Origin: Caballeronia ptereochthonis
GTDB taxonomy: Bacteria > Pseudomonadota > Gammaproteobacteria > Burkholderiales > Burkholderiaceae
Assembly: GCF_001545075.1 (NCBI RefSeq)
Contig: NZ_FCOB02000033.1
Coordinates: forward strand, 20,627-84,626
Reading direction: 5' to 3'
DNA length: 64,000 nt
Shown here: one piece after another, positions 8,362 through 17,299 of the stretch
Position numbering within the stretch: the stretch's first letter is position 1
How the letters are laid out: each line of letters begins with the position of its first letter
Made by a program: the position numbers and the translations under genes
Notes under the pieces: generated by a model
Databases searched by the model: none
What the model saw: only the letters and a program-made list of their open reading frames with translations
What the model was told of the DNA's origin: nothing

Positions 8362-8462
8362 GGATCTCAGCTGCCCAGGCGAACGGCAAAACGACGCTCC
8401 GCGCTTCCTGGTGGGTCGCTCCACCTTGAATCCGAAGATTCTATCGCCAGTCACGCGGGGTT
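8362..8462 (-). ncRNA. ZTP riboswitch (pfl motif) in the glyA leader
   Basis: Read on the minus strand, the leader holds the diagnostic pieces of the ZTP aptamer. P1 is CCGCG (8459-8455) pairing with CGCGG (8403-8399). CGTGACTGGCG lies at 8455-8445. A GGTGG/CCACC hairpin follows (8425-8410), and the hallmark 3' element CGCCTGGGCA is at 8381-8372. A GAATC-TTCG-GATTC tetraloop stem (8441-8428) fills the variable insert. ZTP/ZMP signals 10-formyl-THF shortage and the motif is known before glyA and purine/folate genes. The on/off mechanism is not visible; no clear U-tract terminator follows, so translational or Rho control is possible. Confidence 0.88.
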
Positions 8463-8472
8463 TGAGCGTTGT

Positions 8473-8501
8473 AGTGTAATGGGCGGCCATGCTTTAGGCA
8501 A
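8473..8501 (-). promoter_or_regulatory. Sigma70 promoter for glyA leader
   Basis: On the minus strand: TTGCCT (8501-8496), 17-nt spacer, TACACT (8478-8473). The predicted start near 8466 lies just before the ZTP aptamer, which supports both calls. Confidence 0.7.
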
Positions 8502-8670
8502 CCGGCTTTCCGGGCAATCCGACGCCCACGCGAACACCGATAAAGCACGATCGTTCGCACCCGCGATTGCTTGCCGCGGCGCATCAATGGAAGTACCCTT
8601 TGCGCCGTTGCCGAACGCGCGCGCCTGCGCGTTCCGGCTATGCCTCTCCCATTCCATCCGGAGCCCGCTC

Positions 8671-9417
8671 ATGATCGTCTTCGTCACCGGCGCTTCCGCC
8701 GGTTTCGGCGCCGCCATCGCCCGCACTTTCGTCAAGGGCGGCCATCGCGTGATCGCCGCCGCGCGCCGCAAGGAGCGCCTCGTCGCGCTCTCGAAGGAGC
8801 TCGGCGACGCGCTCTTGCCGCTCGAACTCGACGTCCGCGACGAAAACGCCGTCAGGAACGCCGTCGCCTCGCTGCCCGAGGCATTCGCCCAGATCGACGT
8901 GCTCGTGAACAACGCCGGCCTCGCGCTCGGCCTCGAGCCCGCGCAGCGCGCGAACCTCGACGACTGGAAGAACATGATCGACACGAACTGCACGGGCCTC
9001 GTGACCGTCACGCACGCGATCCTGCCCGGCATGGTCGAGCGCAATCGCGGCCACGTGTTCAACATGGGCTCGGTCGCGGGCACGTATCCGTACGCGGGCG
9101 GCAACGTGTACGGCGCGACCAAGGCGTTCGTGCGGCAGTTCAGCCTCAACCTGCGCGCCGACGTCGCGGGCACCGCGCTGCGCGTGACCGATATCGAGCC
9201 GGGGCTGGTGGGCGGCACGGAGTTCTCCAGCGTGCGCTTCAAGGGCGACGACGCCAAGGCGGGGACTGTATATAAGGACACGCAGCCGCTCACGCCCGAG
9301 GATATCGCCGACGCGATCTACTGGATCGCCACACGCCCGGCGCACGTGAACGTCAACGCGATCGAACTCATGCCGATCGCGCAGACGTTCGCACCGTTGC
9401 AAATTCACCGCGATTGA
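8671..9417 (+). CDS. ydfG: NADP-dependent 3-hydroxy acid dehydrogenase YdfG (SDR family)
   Basis: A 248-residue classical short-chain dehydrogenase. The start MIVFVTGASAGFGAAIAR holds the TGxxxGxG cofactor motif; 'VLVNNAGLALGLEPA' and the YxxxK active site 'YGATKAFVRQFSLNLR' follow. The C-terminus 'ALRVTDIEPGLVGGTEFS' and 'RFKGDDAKA' closely track E. coli YdfG, which oxidises L-allo-threonine and 3-hydroxy acids and reduces malonic semialdehyde. The ATG at 8671 was chosen by homology; the frame is open far upstream but lacks family features. It is divergent from glyA. Confidence 0.93.
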   Translation: MIVFVTGASAGFGAAIARTFVKGGHRVIAAARRKERLVALSKELGDALLPLELDVRDENAVRNAVASLPEAFAQIDVLVNNAGLALGLEPAQRANLDDWKNMIDTNCTGLVTVTHAILPGMVERNRGHVFNMGSVAGTYPYAGGNVYGATKAFVRQFSLNLRADVAGTALRVTDIEPGLVGGTEFSSVRFKGDDAKAGTVYKDTQPLTPEDIADAIYWIATRPAHVNVNAIELMPIAQTFAPLQIHRD

Positions 9418-9544
9418 CTTCGCAATCTGCCTAAGGATTTGGCGGTGGTGCTTCCGCTTCCGGTAAAATGCCGCCGATGAATATCCGTCAAAAAGCGAGC
9501 CGGAGCGGGCTGACGAGCCTCCGCGCGAGCGGAGCAGCGCAAAG

Positions 9545-9994
9545 GTGAGTGATCCGTTGACTTTCGAGTGGCCGATTCGGGTGTATTACGAAGACACCGA
9601 CGCCGGCGGCATCGTCTTCTATGCGAACTACCTGAAGTTCTTCGAGCGGGCGCGCACCGAATGGCTGCGCGCATGCGGCATCGATCAACAGCGTCTCGCC
9701 GAGTCGGACGGCATCGTGTTCGTCGTGAGGCGCACGTCCGTCGATTATTCGTCGCCTGCGCGTCTGGACGACGTCATTCGCGTCGTGAGCCGCGTCGAGC
9801 GGCTCGGGCGCGCGTCGGTGGATTTTCATCAGGAAGCGTGGCGCGATGGCGTGCTGCTCGCGAGCGGCGACATTCGCGTCGCCTCGGTGGATCGCGCGTC
9901 GATTCGTCCGGCCGGCATTCCCGATGCGGTGCTCGACGGACTGAGGCGCGGACCGCACGCCGCGGGCAGCGGCTCAAACCCGGACCGAGTCTGA
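9545..9994 (+). CDS. ybgC: Tol-Pal system-associated acyl-CoA thioesterase YbgC
   Basis: A 149-residue hot-dog thioesterase with GTG start. 'RVYYEDTDAGGIVFYANYLK' holds the catalytic Asp of the YbgC/4-hydroxybenzoyl-CoA thioesterase group. Hot-dog sheet features follow ('DYSSPARLDDVIRVVSRVER'). YbgC heads the tol-pal operon in many proteobacteria and is linked to phospholipid or acyl-ACP metabolism. The C-terminal 'RGPHAAGSGSNPDRV' is an unstructured extension. tolQ begins 164 nt downstream. Confidence 0.92.
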   Translation: MSDPLTFEWPIRVYYEDTDAGGIVFYANYLKFFERARTEWLRACGIDQQRLAESDGIVFVVRRTSVDYSSPARLDDVIRVVSRVERLGRASVDFHQEAWRDGVLLASGDIRVASVDRASIRPAGIPDAVLDGLRRGPHAAGSGSNPDRV

Positions 9995-10158
9995 CCGATG
10001 AACTCATCGCACCTGACGCGAATCAGGTTTCGGACAACAGAGGAAGCACTACCGAGCACGAGCCGGTCTCGGCGCGGCTTTCGTTTGATTCACATTCATT
10101 TCACGAAAGCATGACGCCATAACCGGACGCCCCTTTCGGGACGTAATAGCGGACCTTT

Positions 10159-10836
<678 letters not shown>

Positions 10837-10850
10837 GAAAGGAGTCCGCG

Positions 10851-11294
10851 ATGGCAGGCCCGATTCGTTCCAGCATGCGCGGCAGCTCACGCCGCGCGAT
10901 GGCCGACATCAACGTCGTGCCGTACATCGACGTGATGCTCGTGCTGCTCGTCATCTTCATGGTGACGGCGCCGCTCGTTTCGCCTTCGATCATCAACCTG
11001 CCGACCGTCGGCAACGCGCAGCCGCAGGAGCAGCAGCCGCCGCTCGTCATCAACATCAAGGCGGACGGCAGCATGAACGTGCGCTACAAGGAAGACGGCG
11101 GCGCGACGCAAGAGCAGAAAATGACCAAGGACGACCTCAACAGCTTCGTGCTGAACCGGCAGGAGTCGCATCCGGATCAGCCCGTCGTGATCGCCGCCGA
11201 CAAGACGGTGAAGTACGAGGTCGTCATGAACGTGATGTCCGATATGAAGGCGCGCGGCGTGAAGCGCGTCGGATTGCTCGTCAAATCGCAATGA
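10851..11294 (+). CDS. tolR: Tol-Pal system protein TolR
   Basis: A 147-residue ExbD/TolR family protein: a short cytoplasmic N-terminus, one transmembrane helix with the proton-path Asp ('MADINVVPYIDVMLVLLVIF'), and a periplasmic domain that dimerises on peptidoglycan. The ribosome site AAAGGAG precedes the ATG. Its stop overlaps the tolA start (ATGA). Confidence 0.96.
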   Translation: MAGPIRSSMRGSSRRAMADINVVPYIDVMLVLLVIFMVTAPLVSPSIINLPTVGNAQPQEQQPPLVINIKADGSMNVRYKEDGGATQEQKMTKDDLNSFVLNRQESHPDQPVVIAADKTVKYEVVMNVMSDMKARGVKRVGLLVKSQ

Positions 11295-12397
11295 TCGGTT
11301 CGCAGAACAAGCACGGCCACGCGCGCGGCGCGTCCGCGCGACCCATCCGCCCGCCGCGCGAGCGCGGGACGGGCAAGGCGTTCGCGCTCGCCGCGCTGAT
11401 GCATGTGCTGCTCATTTGGCTGCTGTACCACGGCATCAACTGGCAGAACAACACGCCCGCGGGCGCCGAGGCGGAAATCTGGACCGAAGTTCCGGACATG
11501 TCCACGCCGACGCCTCGCCCCGCTCCGCCGCCGCCCGCGCCGGTGAAGGTGCAGCCCGCGCCGCCGCCCGCGAAGGACGAGGACGCGGACATCGCGTTGC
11601 AGGAAAAGAAGCGCAAGCAGCAGGAAGCCGCCGCGCGCGAGGCGCAACTGGCCGAGCAGCGCCGCCAGCAGGAGCAGGCTCAGCAGGAAGCGGAGGCGAA
11701 GCGCCAGCAGCAGTTGGCCGCGCAGGCCGCCCAGCAGAAGGCGATGCAGGAAAAGCAGAAGCAGATCGAGCAGCAGCGTCAGGCCGAACTGCAGAAGCAG
11801 CAGCAACTGAAGGCGCAGCAGGACAAGCAACGTCAGCAACAGCAAGCCGAAGCGCAAAAGCAGGAGCAGTTGAAGGAACAACAGAAGGAGCAGCAGGAAG
11901 CCAAGGCGAAGGCCGACGCGCAGGCCAAGGCCAAGGCTGAAGCCGACGCCAAGGCGAAGGCGGCGGCGCAGGCGAAAGCCAAGGCCGATGCGGAAGCCAA
12001 GGCCAGGCTCGATGCCGAGCGCAAGACGCGTCTCGCGCAACTGCAAGGTCAGTTGGGCGGCGGTACGGGGTCGAGCGGCGAGGGTCTCGCCAAGAGCGGC
12101 ACCGGCAAGGGCGCGGGCGGCAATGCCACATCGCCGGGATATGCCGAGAAGGTGCAGCGACGCGTGCGGCCGAATATCGTGTGGGCGGGCGAAACCGCCG
12201 GGCTGGAGACCGTCGTGTCGGTCCGCTGCTCGCCGTCGGGCACGCTGCTGTCGGCGAATATCACCCGCTCGAGCGGCAACGAGCAGTGGGATCAGGCGGC
12301 CTTGCGCGCGGTGCAGCGCTCGGATCCGATGCCCGTCGACGTCGACGGCAAGGCGCCGGATCACTTCACGATCACGCTGCGTCCGGCGGGAGGCTGA
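11291..12397 (+). CDS. tolA: Cell envelope integrity protein TolA
   Basis: A 368-residue protein starting MIGSQNKHGHARGAS. It has a transmembrane helix at about 30-48 ('AFALAALMHVLLIWLLYHG'), a Pro-rich linker, and a long Lys/Gln/Ala/Glu coiled-coil domain II (about 95-240) that spans the periplasm. Domain III ends the protein ('YAEKVQRRVRPNIVWAGE', 'SVRCSPSGTLLSANITRSSG', 'ALRAVQRSDPMPVD') and contacts TolB/Pal. The start overlaps the tolR stop by 4 nt. Two reading frames are open through domain II because of its repetitive composition; this frame is correct by domain structure. Confidence 0.95.
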   Translation: MIGSQNKHGHARGASARPIRPPRERGTGKAFALAALMHVLLIWLLYHGINWQNNTPAGAEAEIWTEVPDMSTPTPRPAPPPPAPVKVQPAPPPAKDEDADIALQEKKRKQQEAAAREAQLAEQRRQQEQAQQEAEAKRQQQLAAQAAQQKAMQEKQKQIEQQRQAELQKQQQLKAQQDKQRQQQQAEAQKQEQLKEQQKEQQEAKAKADAQAKAKAEADAKAKAAAQAKAKADAEAKARLDAERKTRLAQLQGQLGGGTGSSGEGLAKSGTGKGAGGNATSPGYAEKVQRRVRPNIVWAGETAGLETVVSVRCSPSGTLLSANITRSSGNEQWDQAALRAVQRSDPMPVDVDGKAPDHFTITLRPAGG

Positions 12398-12505
12398 TCG
12401 CGCGAAAGCGCGCCCGAATGCGCAGTGGGAACGAATTGTGCGACCGCGGGTCTGTTCTGCAGTCCGCGGACACTTGAAAACGCTTTTATCTGGAACCTAT
12501 ACAGC

Positions 12506-13798
12506 ATGAGTTTGATGACGAAGCTTGGCCTGAGAACGCTGGTCGCGTCCTGCCTGATTGCAGCCGGCACCGCCGCACACGCCCAGTTGAACGTACTCGT
12601 GACCGGCGTCGGTTCGACCCAGTTCCCGATCGCGACGGCCAATTTCGCCAATGAAGCGAGTTCGCCGCAGCAAGTCAGCGCGATCATTCGCCAGGATCTG
12701 CAACGCAGCGGCAAGTTCACGAATATCGACGCGGGCGGCACGCCCGTTTCGGAGACGGATTCGGTCGACCTCGGCGCCTGGAAGGCAAAGGGCGCGGATG
12801 CATTCGTGTCCGGCAGCGTGAACAAGCTGCCGAACGGCCAGTACGAAGTGCGCTTCCGTCTGTATGACACGGTCAAGCAGCAGAATCTCGGCGGCCTGTC
12901 GCTCGTGAGCGCCGAAAGCGGCCTGCGCATGAGCGCGCACAAGATCGCTGACTACATCTATGCGAAGCTGCTCGGCGGTCGCGGCGTGTTTGCGACGCGT
13001 CTGTCCTACGTCATTCAGACGGGCGGCCGCTATCAATTGCAGATTTCGGATTCGGACGGGCAGGACGCGAAGATCGCCCTCTCCAGCCCCGAGCCGATCA
13101 TCTCGCCGGCGTGGTCGCCGGACGGCACGAAGGTCGCGTACGTGTCGTTCGAGCGCAAGAAGCCGGTGGTCTATATTCACGATCTGCCGACGGGACGTCG
13201 CGTGGTCGTGTCGAATCAGAAGGGCAACAACAGTGCCCCGGCGTGGTCGCCTGACGGCCGCAAGATCGCGGTCGCGCTCTCGCGCACCGGCAACACGCAA
13301 ATCTTCGAGGTCAACGCAGACGGCTCCGGCCTGCGCCGTCTGACGCAAGGCAGTTCCATCGACACCGAGCCGTTCTACTCTCCCGATGGCAACTGGATTT
13401 ATTTCACGAGCGATCGCGGCGGCCAACCGCAGATCTACAAGATGCCGGCGGCGGGTGAAAGCGCCGGCGCGGCCCAGCGGGTCACGTTCACGGGCTCGTA
13501 CAACACGAGCCCGCGCGTGAGCCCGGACGGCAAGCAACTCGCGTACATTTCGCGCACTGGCGGCGGCTTCAAGCTGTACCTGCAGGACCTCTCGTCCGGC
13601 ACGGCAACGGGGCTGACCGACACGACGCATGACGAATCGCCGAGCTTCGCGGCGAATGGTCAGTACATCCTCTACGCCACCCAAGTGAACGGACGTGGCG
13701 TGTTGGCAGCCGTTTCGACCGATGGTCGCACGCGGCAAGTCTTGTCAGTACAGGGCGGTGTGGTGCGCGAGCCGTCCTGGGGTCCGTTCATGCAATAA
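12506..13798 (+). CDS. tolB: Tol-Pal system beta-propeller protein TolB
   Basis: A 430-residue periplasmic protein, the same length as E. coli TolB. The start MSLMTKLGLRTLVASC was chosen because it gives a clean signal peptide cut after AHA (residue 26). An N-terminal alpha/beta domain precedes a six-bladed propeller with repeated 'SPAWSPDGTKVAYVSFE', 'APAWSPDGRKIAVALS', 'EPFYSPDGNWIYFTSD' and 'SPRVSPDGKQLAYIS' blades. It bridges TolA and Pal. A 108-nt gap separates it from tolA. Confidence 0.96.
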   Translation: MSLMTKLGLRTLVASCLIAAGTAAHAQLNVLVTGVGSTQFPIATANFANEASSPQQVSAIIRQDLQRSGKFTNIDAGGTPVSETDSVDLGAWKAKGADAFVSGSVNKLPNGQYEVRFRLYDTVKQQNLGGLSLVSAESGLRMSAHKIADYIYAKLLGGRGVFATRLSYVIQTGGRYQLQISDSDGQDAKIALSSPEPIISPAWSPDGTKVAYVSFERKKPVVYIHDLPTGRRVVVSNQKGNNSAPAWSPDGRKIAVALSRTGNTQIFEVNADGSGLRRLTQGSSIDTEPFYSPDGNWIYFTSDRGGQPQIYKMPAAGESAGAAQRVTFTGSYNTSPRVSPDGKQLAYISRTGGGFKLYLQDLSSGTATGLTDTTHDESPSFAANGQYILYATQVNGRGVLAAVSTDGRTRQVLSVQGGVVREPSWGPFMQ

Positions 13799-13852
13799 GT
13801 CCAGCAATAACGTTCACAAACAACGTTCAGCTACAACACAAGGAGAGGTACC

Positions 13853-14359
13853 ATGATGTCGAAACTTCGTATCGGCCTGGCAGTTGCGATGGTCGGCGCA
13901 TTGGCGGCGTGTCACTCGGGCGTGAAGCTCGATGAAGGCGCGAACAAGGGCGCGGTCGGCACGCAGCCGAACCCGACGGACGTGAAGCAGGTCAACATCG
14001 ACCCGCTCAACGACCCGAACAGCCCGCTCGCGAAGCGCAGCATCTATTTCGACTTCGACAGCTATGCCGTGAAGGACGACTATCAGCCGCTGCTGCAACA
14101 ACACTCGTCGTACCTGAAGACCCATCCGGAGCGTCACGTCCTGATCCAGGGCAACACCGACGAGCGCGGCACGAGCGAGTACAACCTGGCGCTCGGCCAG
14201 AAGCGTGCGGAAGCCGTGCGTCGCGCGATGTCGCTGATGGGCGTCGCCGATACGCAGATGGAAGCCGTGAGCCTCGGCAAGGAAAAGCCGATGGCGACGG
14301 GTCACGACGAATCGTCGTGGGCGCAGAACCGCCGCGCGGATCTCGTCTATCAACAGTAA
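13853..14359 (+). CDS. pal: Peptidoglycan-associated lipoprotein Pal
   Basis: A 168-residue outer membrane lipoprotein. The signal ends in the lipobox LAAC (Cys20). The OmpA-like domain includes 'SIYFDFDSYAVKDDYQPLL', 'HVLIQGNTDERGTSEYNLAL' and 'GQKRAEAVRRAM', with the Asp and Arg that hold diaminopimelate. A strong ribosome site AAGGAGAGG precedes the ATG. Pal anchors the outer membrane to peptidoglycan and to TolB. Confidence 0.97.
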   Translation: MMSKLRIGLAVAMVGALAACHSGVKLDEGANKGAVGTQPNPTDVKQVNIDPLNDPNSPLAKRSIYFDFDSYAVKDDYQPLLQQHSSYLKTHPERHVLIQGNTDERGTSEYNLALGQKRAEAVRRAMSLMGVADTQMEAVSLGKEKPMATGHDESSWAQNRRADLVYQQ

Positions 14360-14386
14360 CGTAACCAGTCACGGGTGAGTCGCCCT

Positions 14387-15136
14387 ATGTTGTATCGCTT
14401 TCCCTTGCTGCGCGTGGCCGCAGCCGCGTGCGTGGTGGGCTCGGTGATGTCGGGCGTGCCCGCGCACGCCGGCGTCTTCGACGACAACGAAGCGCGCAAA
14501 GCCGTGCTCGACCTGCGCACGAAGACTGATAGCCTGTCCAATCAGTTGCAGGCCGCGCAACGCACGATCCTCGATCAGTCGAACCGTCTCGACCAGCTCA
14601 ACCAGCAGGTCGCCACGCTTCGCGGCCAGAACGAGGATCTGACCAACCAGGTCACGACGCTGCAGAAGCAGCAGAAGGACTATTACGCCGATCTCGACGC
14701 GCGCTTGAAGAAGTTCGAGCCGCAACAAGAGACGGTCGACGGCATGACCGGTTCGGTGCAGCCCGGCGAGACGGAAGCGTTCAACGCAGCGTCGACTCAA
14801 TTCCGCAACGGTGACTACAAGAACGCCGCGGCGTCCTTCAAGGCGTTCGTGGCGAAGTACCCGCAGAGCCCGTATCAGCCGACGGCGCAGTACTGGCTCG
14901 GCAATGCGCTGTACGCTCAGCGCGACTACAAGGGATCGACTGCGATCTGGCAGAACCTGGTGAAGAGCTACCCGACGCATCCGCGAGCGCCCGAAGCGTT
15001 GCTCGCGATCGCGAACAACCAGATCGAGCAAGGTCAGAAAGCTGCTGCGAAGCAGACGCTTCAGCAGATCATCTCGCAGTACTCCGGTACGGAAGTCGCG
15101 CAGACCGCGCAGAGCAAGCTGTCACAGGTGAAGTAA
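14387..15136 (+). CDS. cpoB: Cell division coordinator CpoB (YbgF)
   Basis: A 249-residue periplasmic protein. The signal peptide MLYRFPLLRVAAAACVVGS ends near AHA. An N-terminal trimerising coiled coil ('QLQAAQRTILDQSNRLDQLN') is followed by Tol-Pal TPR repeats ('AFNAASTQFRNGDYKNAAAS', 'QSPYQPTAQYWLGNALYAQ'). CpoB links PBP1B and Tol during constriction. The ATG at 14387 is preferred; a GTG at 14375 is in frame. It ends the tol-pal operon and is followed by a terminator. Confidence 0.92.
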   Translation: MLYRFPLLRVAAAACVVGSVMSGVPAHAGVFDDNEARKAVLDLRTKTDSLSNQLQAAQRTILDQSNRLDQLNQQVATLRGQNEDLTNQVTTLQKQQKDYYADLDARLKKFEPQQETVDGMTGSVQPGETEAFNAASTQFRNGDYKNAAASFKAFVAKYPQSPYQPTAQYWLGNALYAQRDYKGSTAIWQNLVKSYPTHPRAPEALLAIANNQIEQGQKAAAKQTLQQIISQYSGTEVAQTAQSKLSQVK

Positions 15137-15184
15137 GCGAAGCTTCCGACGCTTCTTTTGAGCTTCGCGCCTCTCGAGGGGAAT

Positions 15185-15215
15185 GCCCGCGGGCCGTGAT
15201 GCCGCGGGCGTTTTT
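15185..15215 (+). terminator. Terminator of the tol-pal operon
   Basis: GCCCGCGG (15185-15192) pairs with CCGCGGGC (15202-15209), followed by GTTTTT. Located 48 nt after cpoB. Confidence 0.8.
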
Positions 15216-15248
15216 CTGGCGCTTCGGATTGAATTTCCGGCTCATCCG

Positions 15249-15278
15249 TTGACAAAATCGGATGCTGCCAATTATAAT
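15249..15278 (+). promoter_or_regulatory. Consensus sigma70 promoter of tRNA-Lys
   Basis: Perfect hexamers TTGACA (15249-15254) and TATAAT (15273-15278) with an 18-nt spacer, 12 nt before the mature tRNA 5' end. Confidence 0.85.
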
Positions 15279-15290
15279 TTTGCCTCTTTC

Positions 15291-15366
15291 GGGTCGTTAG
15301 CTCAGCTGGTAGAGCAGCGGACTTTTAATCCGTTGGTCACTGGTTCGAATCCAGTACGGCCTACCA
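15291..15366 (+). tRNA. tRNA-Lys (TTT anticodon)
   Basis: A 76-nt cloverleaf with encoded CCA. The anticodon loop CTTTTAA gives anticodon TTT at 15324-15326. D arm AGCTC...GAGC and T arm with GGTTCGAATCC are intact. The acceptor stem GGGTCGT pairs with ACGGCCT through two wobbles (G1-U72, U4-G69), which is unusual at position 1-72. It has a consensus promoter upstream and a strong terminator downstream. Confidence 0.95.
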
Positions 15367-15378
15367 AAAGATTCAAGC

Positions 15379-15412
15379 AAAAAGCCCAGTCATTGCGACT
15401 GGGCTTTTTCTT
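15379..15412 (+). terminator. Terminator after tRNA-Lys
   Basis: A 13-bp perfect stem (15379-15391 with 15397-15409, loop ATTGC) ending in a TTTTTC run; the A-run on the other side would also serve the convergent gene. Confidence 0.85.
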
Positions 15413-15446
15413 TTCGCGCACGCGCCACACGCCCCCGATCCCTCGG

Positions 15447-16040
15447 TCACTGCTCCAGCAACTTCAGGCGCGGCGTCAGTTCCAGCTCGGCGACGGCCTC
15501 GAACATCTCATTCGCTTCGTTAAACGAACGATCCGCCTCGGCCTTGCGTTTCCTGTAGTTCAGATGCTTGCCCAGCGCCGCGATGTACACGATTGCGCCG
15601 GCCAATGCCCAAGGCCAGGCGACATACGCCATGAACACCAGGATCGTCCCCCAGAAGGCATAGGGCCACAGCTTCGGCTTGCGTGGCGCCGAACGCAAGG
15701 CCACGCCGATTCTCGCAAGCGCCGTTTCCATTCCTTCGACGGCGCCCTCCCGCTCTTGGAGTCGCGCTTCGATCTCGTAGACGGCGCGCATCGTCTTTTC
15801 CTTCGATGGCAGCGACAACGATCCGATATCGGTCAGCAAACCGATCGCCTCGTTGATTTGCGCGAACGACGGCGCAAGCGCCACAAAAAGCTGCTCATGC
15901 TCCGGCAGCCGCATCGCCTTGCGGACGTCCGGGCGGCTCACGCACACCCCGTGCGAGAAAAAATATCGCTGAATCGCGCGCGATGTCCGGCTCCTGAGTT
16001 TTTCCAGGAATTCCTCGTTGGCCTGTTCTCGTTTGCTCAT
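15447..16040 (-). CDS. Hypothetical membrane protein
   Basis: A 197-residue protein that I do not recognise. The N-terminal 115 residues are charged and helical. Two adjacent hydrophobic segments at about 124-155 ('LWPYAFWGTILVFMAYVAWP', 'ALAGAIVYIAALG') form a membrane hairpin, then a charged C-terminal helix ('RKRKAEADRSFNEANEMFEA'). Both termini probably face the cytoplasm. The gene stands alone between tRNA-Lys and the WYL gene and is convergent with the tRNA. Codon choice looks less extreme in GC than in its neighbours, so later acquisition is possible but unproven. Confidence 0.6.
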   Translation of the reverse strand: MSKREQANEEFLEKLRSRTSRAIQRYFFSHGVCVSRPDVRKAMRLPEHEQLFVALAPSFAQINEAIGLLTDIGSLSLPSKEKTMRAVYEIEARLQEREGAVEGMETALARIGVALRSAPRKPKLWPYAFWGTILVFMAYVAWPWALAGAIVYIAALGKHLNYRKRKAEADRSFNEANEMFEAVAELELTPRLKLLEQ

Positions 16041-16228
16041 GGTTTTCGCTCCTCGCTCCTCGACATACCCCGACGCCTCACCGATCGGGCGCGGCTATTC
16101 TTTCCGCTTCTGTCGGACAACGTCACCAGAACAATCTGAAACCCCGGCTTCTCCTGCCGCCGAATCAAGACACAATCTGTCCCGATCCTCCCTATAATCG
16201 AAACCGACACTCTCCTCACCCGGCTCCC

Positions 16229-17299
16229 ATGACCTCCAGCCTCGACGAAGCCATCCTCCGCGTGCTGCCCACCGAAAGGGACGCGACCGCCTGGCTCTCC
16301 ACGCCCGAGATCCGCCAGCGTCTCGAAGAGCGTGGTCATCGCGTGGGCTACACGAAGAAAGTGCAGCGTCACCTCACGGCGCTCGAAGCCGACGCGCGCG
16401 TCGTCTCGATGATCAACGGCCGCGAGCTTCTCTGGCAGCGCAAGCCCTGGCTGCACGGCTTGCAGGAAGGCGTCGGACTGATGAGCGCATCGGAAGCGGT
16501 CGCCTTCCACATCCTTCAGCGCTTCGCGGGCAACAAGCTGCCGAACGCCGTGACGCGCGACATCGATCCGCTCTTCAAGGCGGCCGAGTCGCGGCTGTCG
16601 CAGGAGAAGGCCGACAGCCGCATCTATCGCGCATGGGCGGACAAGATCGATTCCGTCGATGGTGCCTTCACGCTGATTCGCCCGAAGCTGCGCCCCGAGA
16701 TCTTCCAGGCCGTCGCGACCGCGACGTTCTTCGAGCGCGAACTGCTCGTGCAATACCGCCCCGCCTACAAGGGCGAACAGGGCGACGATCCGAAGACGAA
16801 AACCCTCTGGCCGCTCGCGCTCGTCGAATCGGCCGGCGTGATGTACATGGTCGCGCAGGACCCCAACCGCGCGCCGCGCCCCGAAAAAGGCGAAAAGGAA
16901 TGGATGCGCACGCTCTACCGGCTCGATCGCGTCCGCTCGGTGACGGAGTCGGGCGCGTCCTTCACGTACCCGGAGGACTTCAAGCTGCGCAAATACATCG
17001 AGACACAGCAGGTGTTCGACTTCCTGCCCGAGCCGCCGGTGCGCCTCGAACTCGCCTTCGATGGCAACGCGGGCAATCAGCTGCGCGAGTCGCCGATGTC
17101 GAAGGATCAGCAGATCGACGCGCTTCCCGACGGCCGCATGAAGGTCTCCGGCACCGTGACGCCGAGTCTAAAGTTGCGCTGGTGGCTGCGCGCACTGGGC
17201 GCGGGCGTCGAAATTCTCGCGCCGCAAGCCTTGCGCGACGAATTCGCCGAGGACTATCGAAAGCTCGCGAATCGCTATCGCGAAGGGAACCCGCAATGA
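16229..17299 (+). CDS. WYL domain transcriptional regulator
   Basis: A 356-residue protein. An N-terminal winged HTH ('WLSTPEIRQRLEERGHRVGY') is followed by a WYL-type ligand domain ('LVQYRPAYKG', 'WPLALVESAGVMYMVAQD') and a WCX-like C-terminal extension ('VRLELAFDGNAGN', 'KLRWWLRALGAGVEILAP'). WYL proteins regulate DNA damage, phage defence or metabolic genes and are thought to sense nucleic acid or nucleotide ligands. The stop overlaps the Sir2 start by 4 nt (ATGA), so the two form an operon. Confidence 0.85.
   Translation: MTSSLDEAILRVLPTERDATAWLSTPEIRQRLEERGHRVGYTKKVQRHLTALEADARVVSMINGRELLWQRKPWLHGLQEGVGLMSASEAVAFHILQRFAGNKLPNAVTRDIDPLFKAAESRLSQEKADSRIYRAWADKIDSVDGAFTLIRPKLRPEIFQAVATATFFERELLVQYRPAYKGEQGDDPKTKTLWPLALVESAGVMYMVAQDPNRAPRPEKGEKEWMRTLYRLDRVRSVTESGASFTYPEDFKLRKYIETQQVFDFLPEPPVRLELAFDGNAGNQLRESPMSKDQQIDALPDGRMKVSGTVTPSLKLRWWLRALGAGVEILAPQALRDEFAEDYRKLANRYREGNPQ

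Noticed and set aside
15291..16230. Genomic island inserted at tRNA-Lys
   Set aside because: No integrase and no repeat of the tRNA 3' end within the following kilobase.
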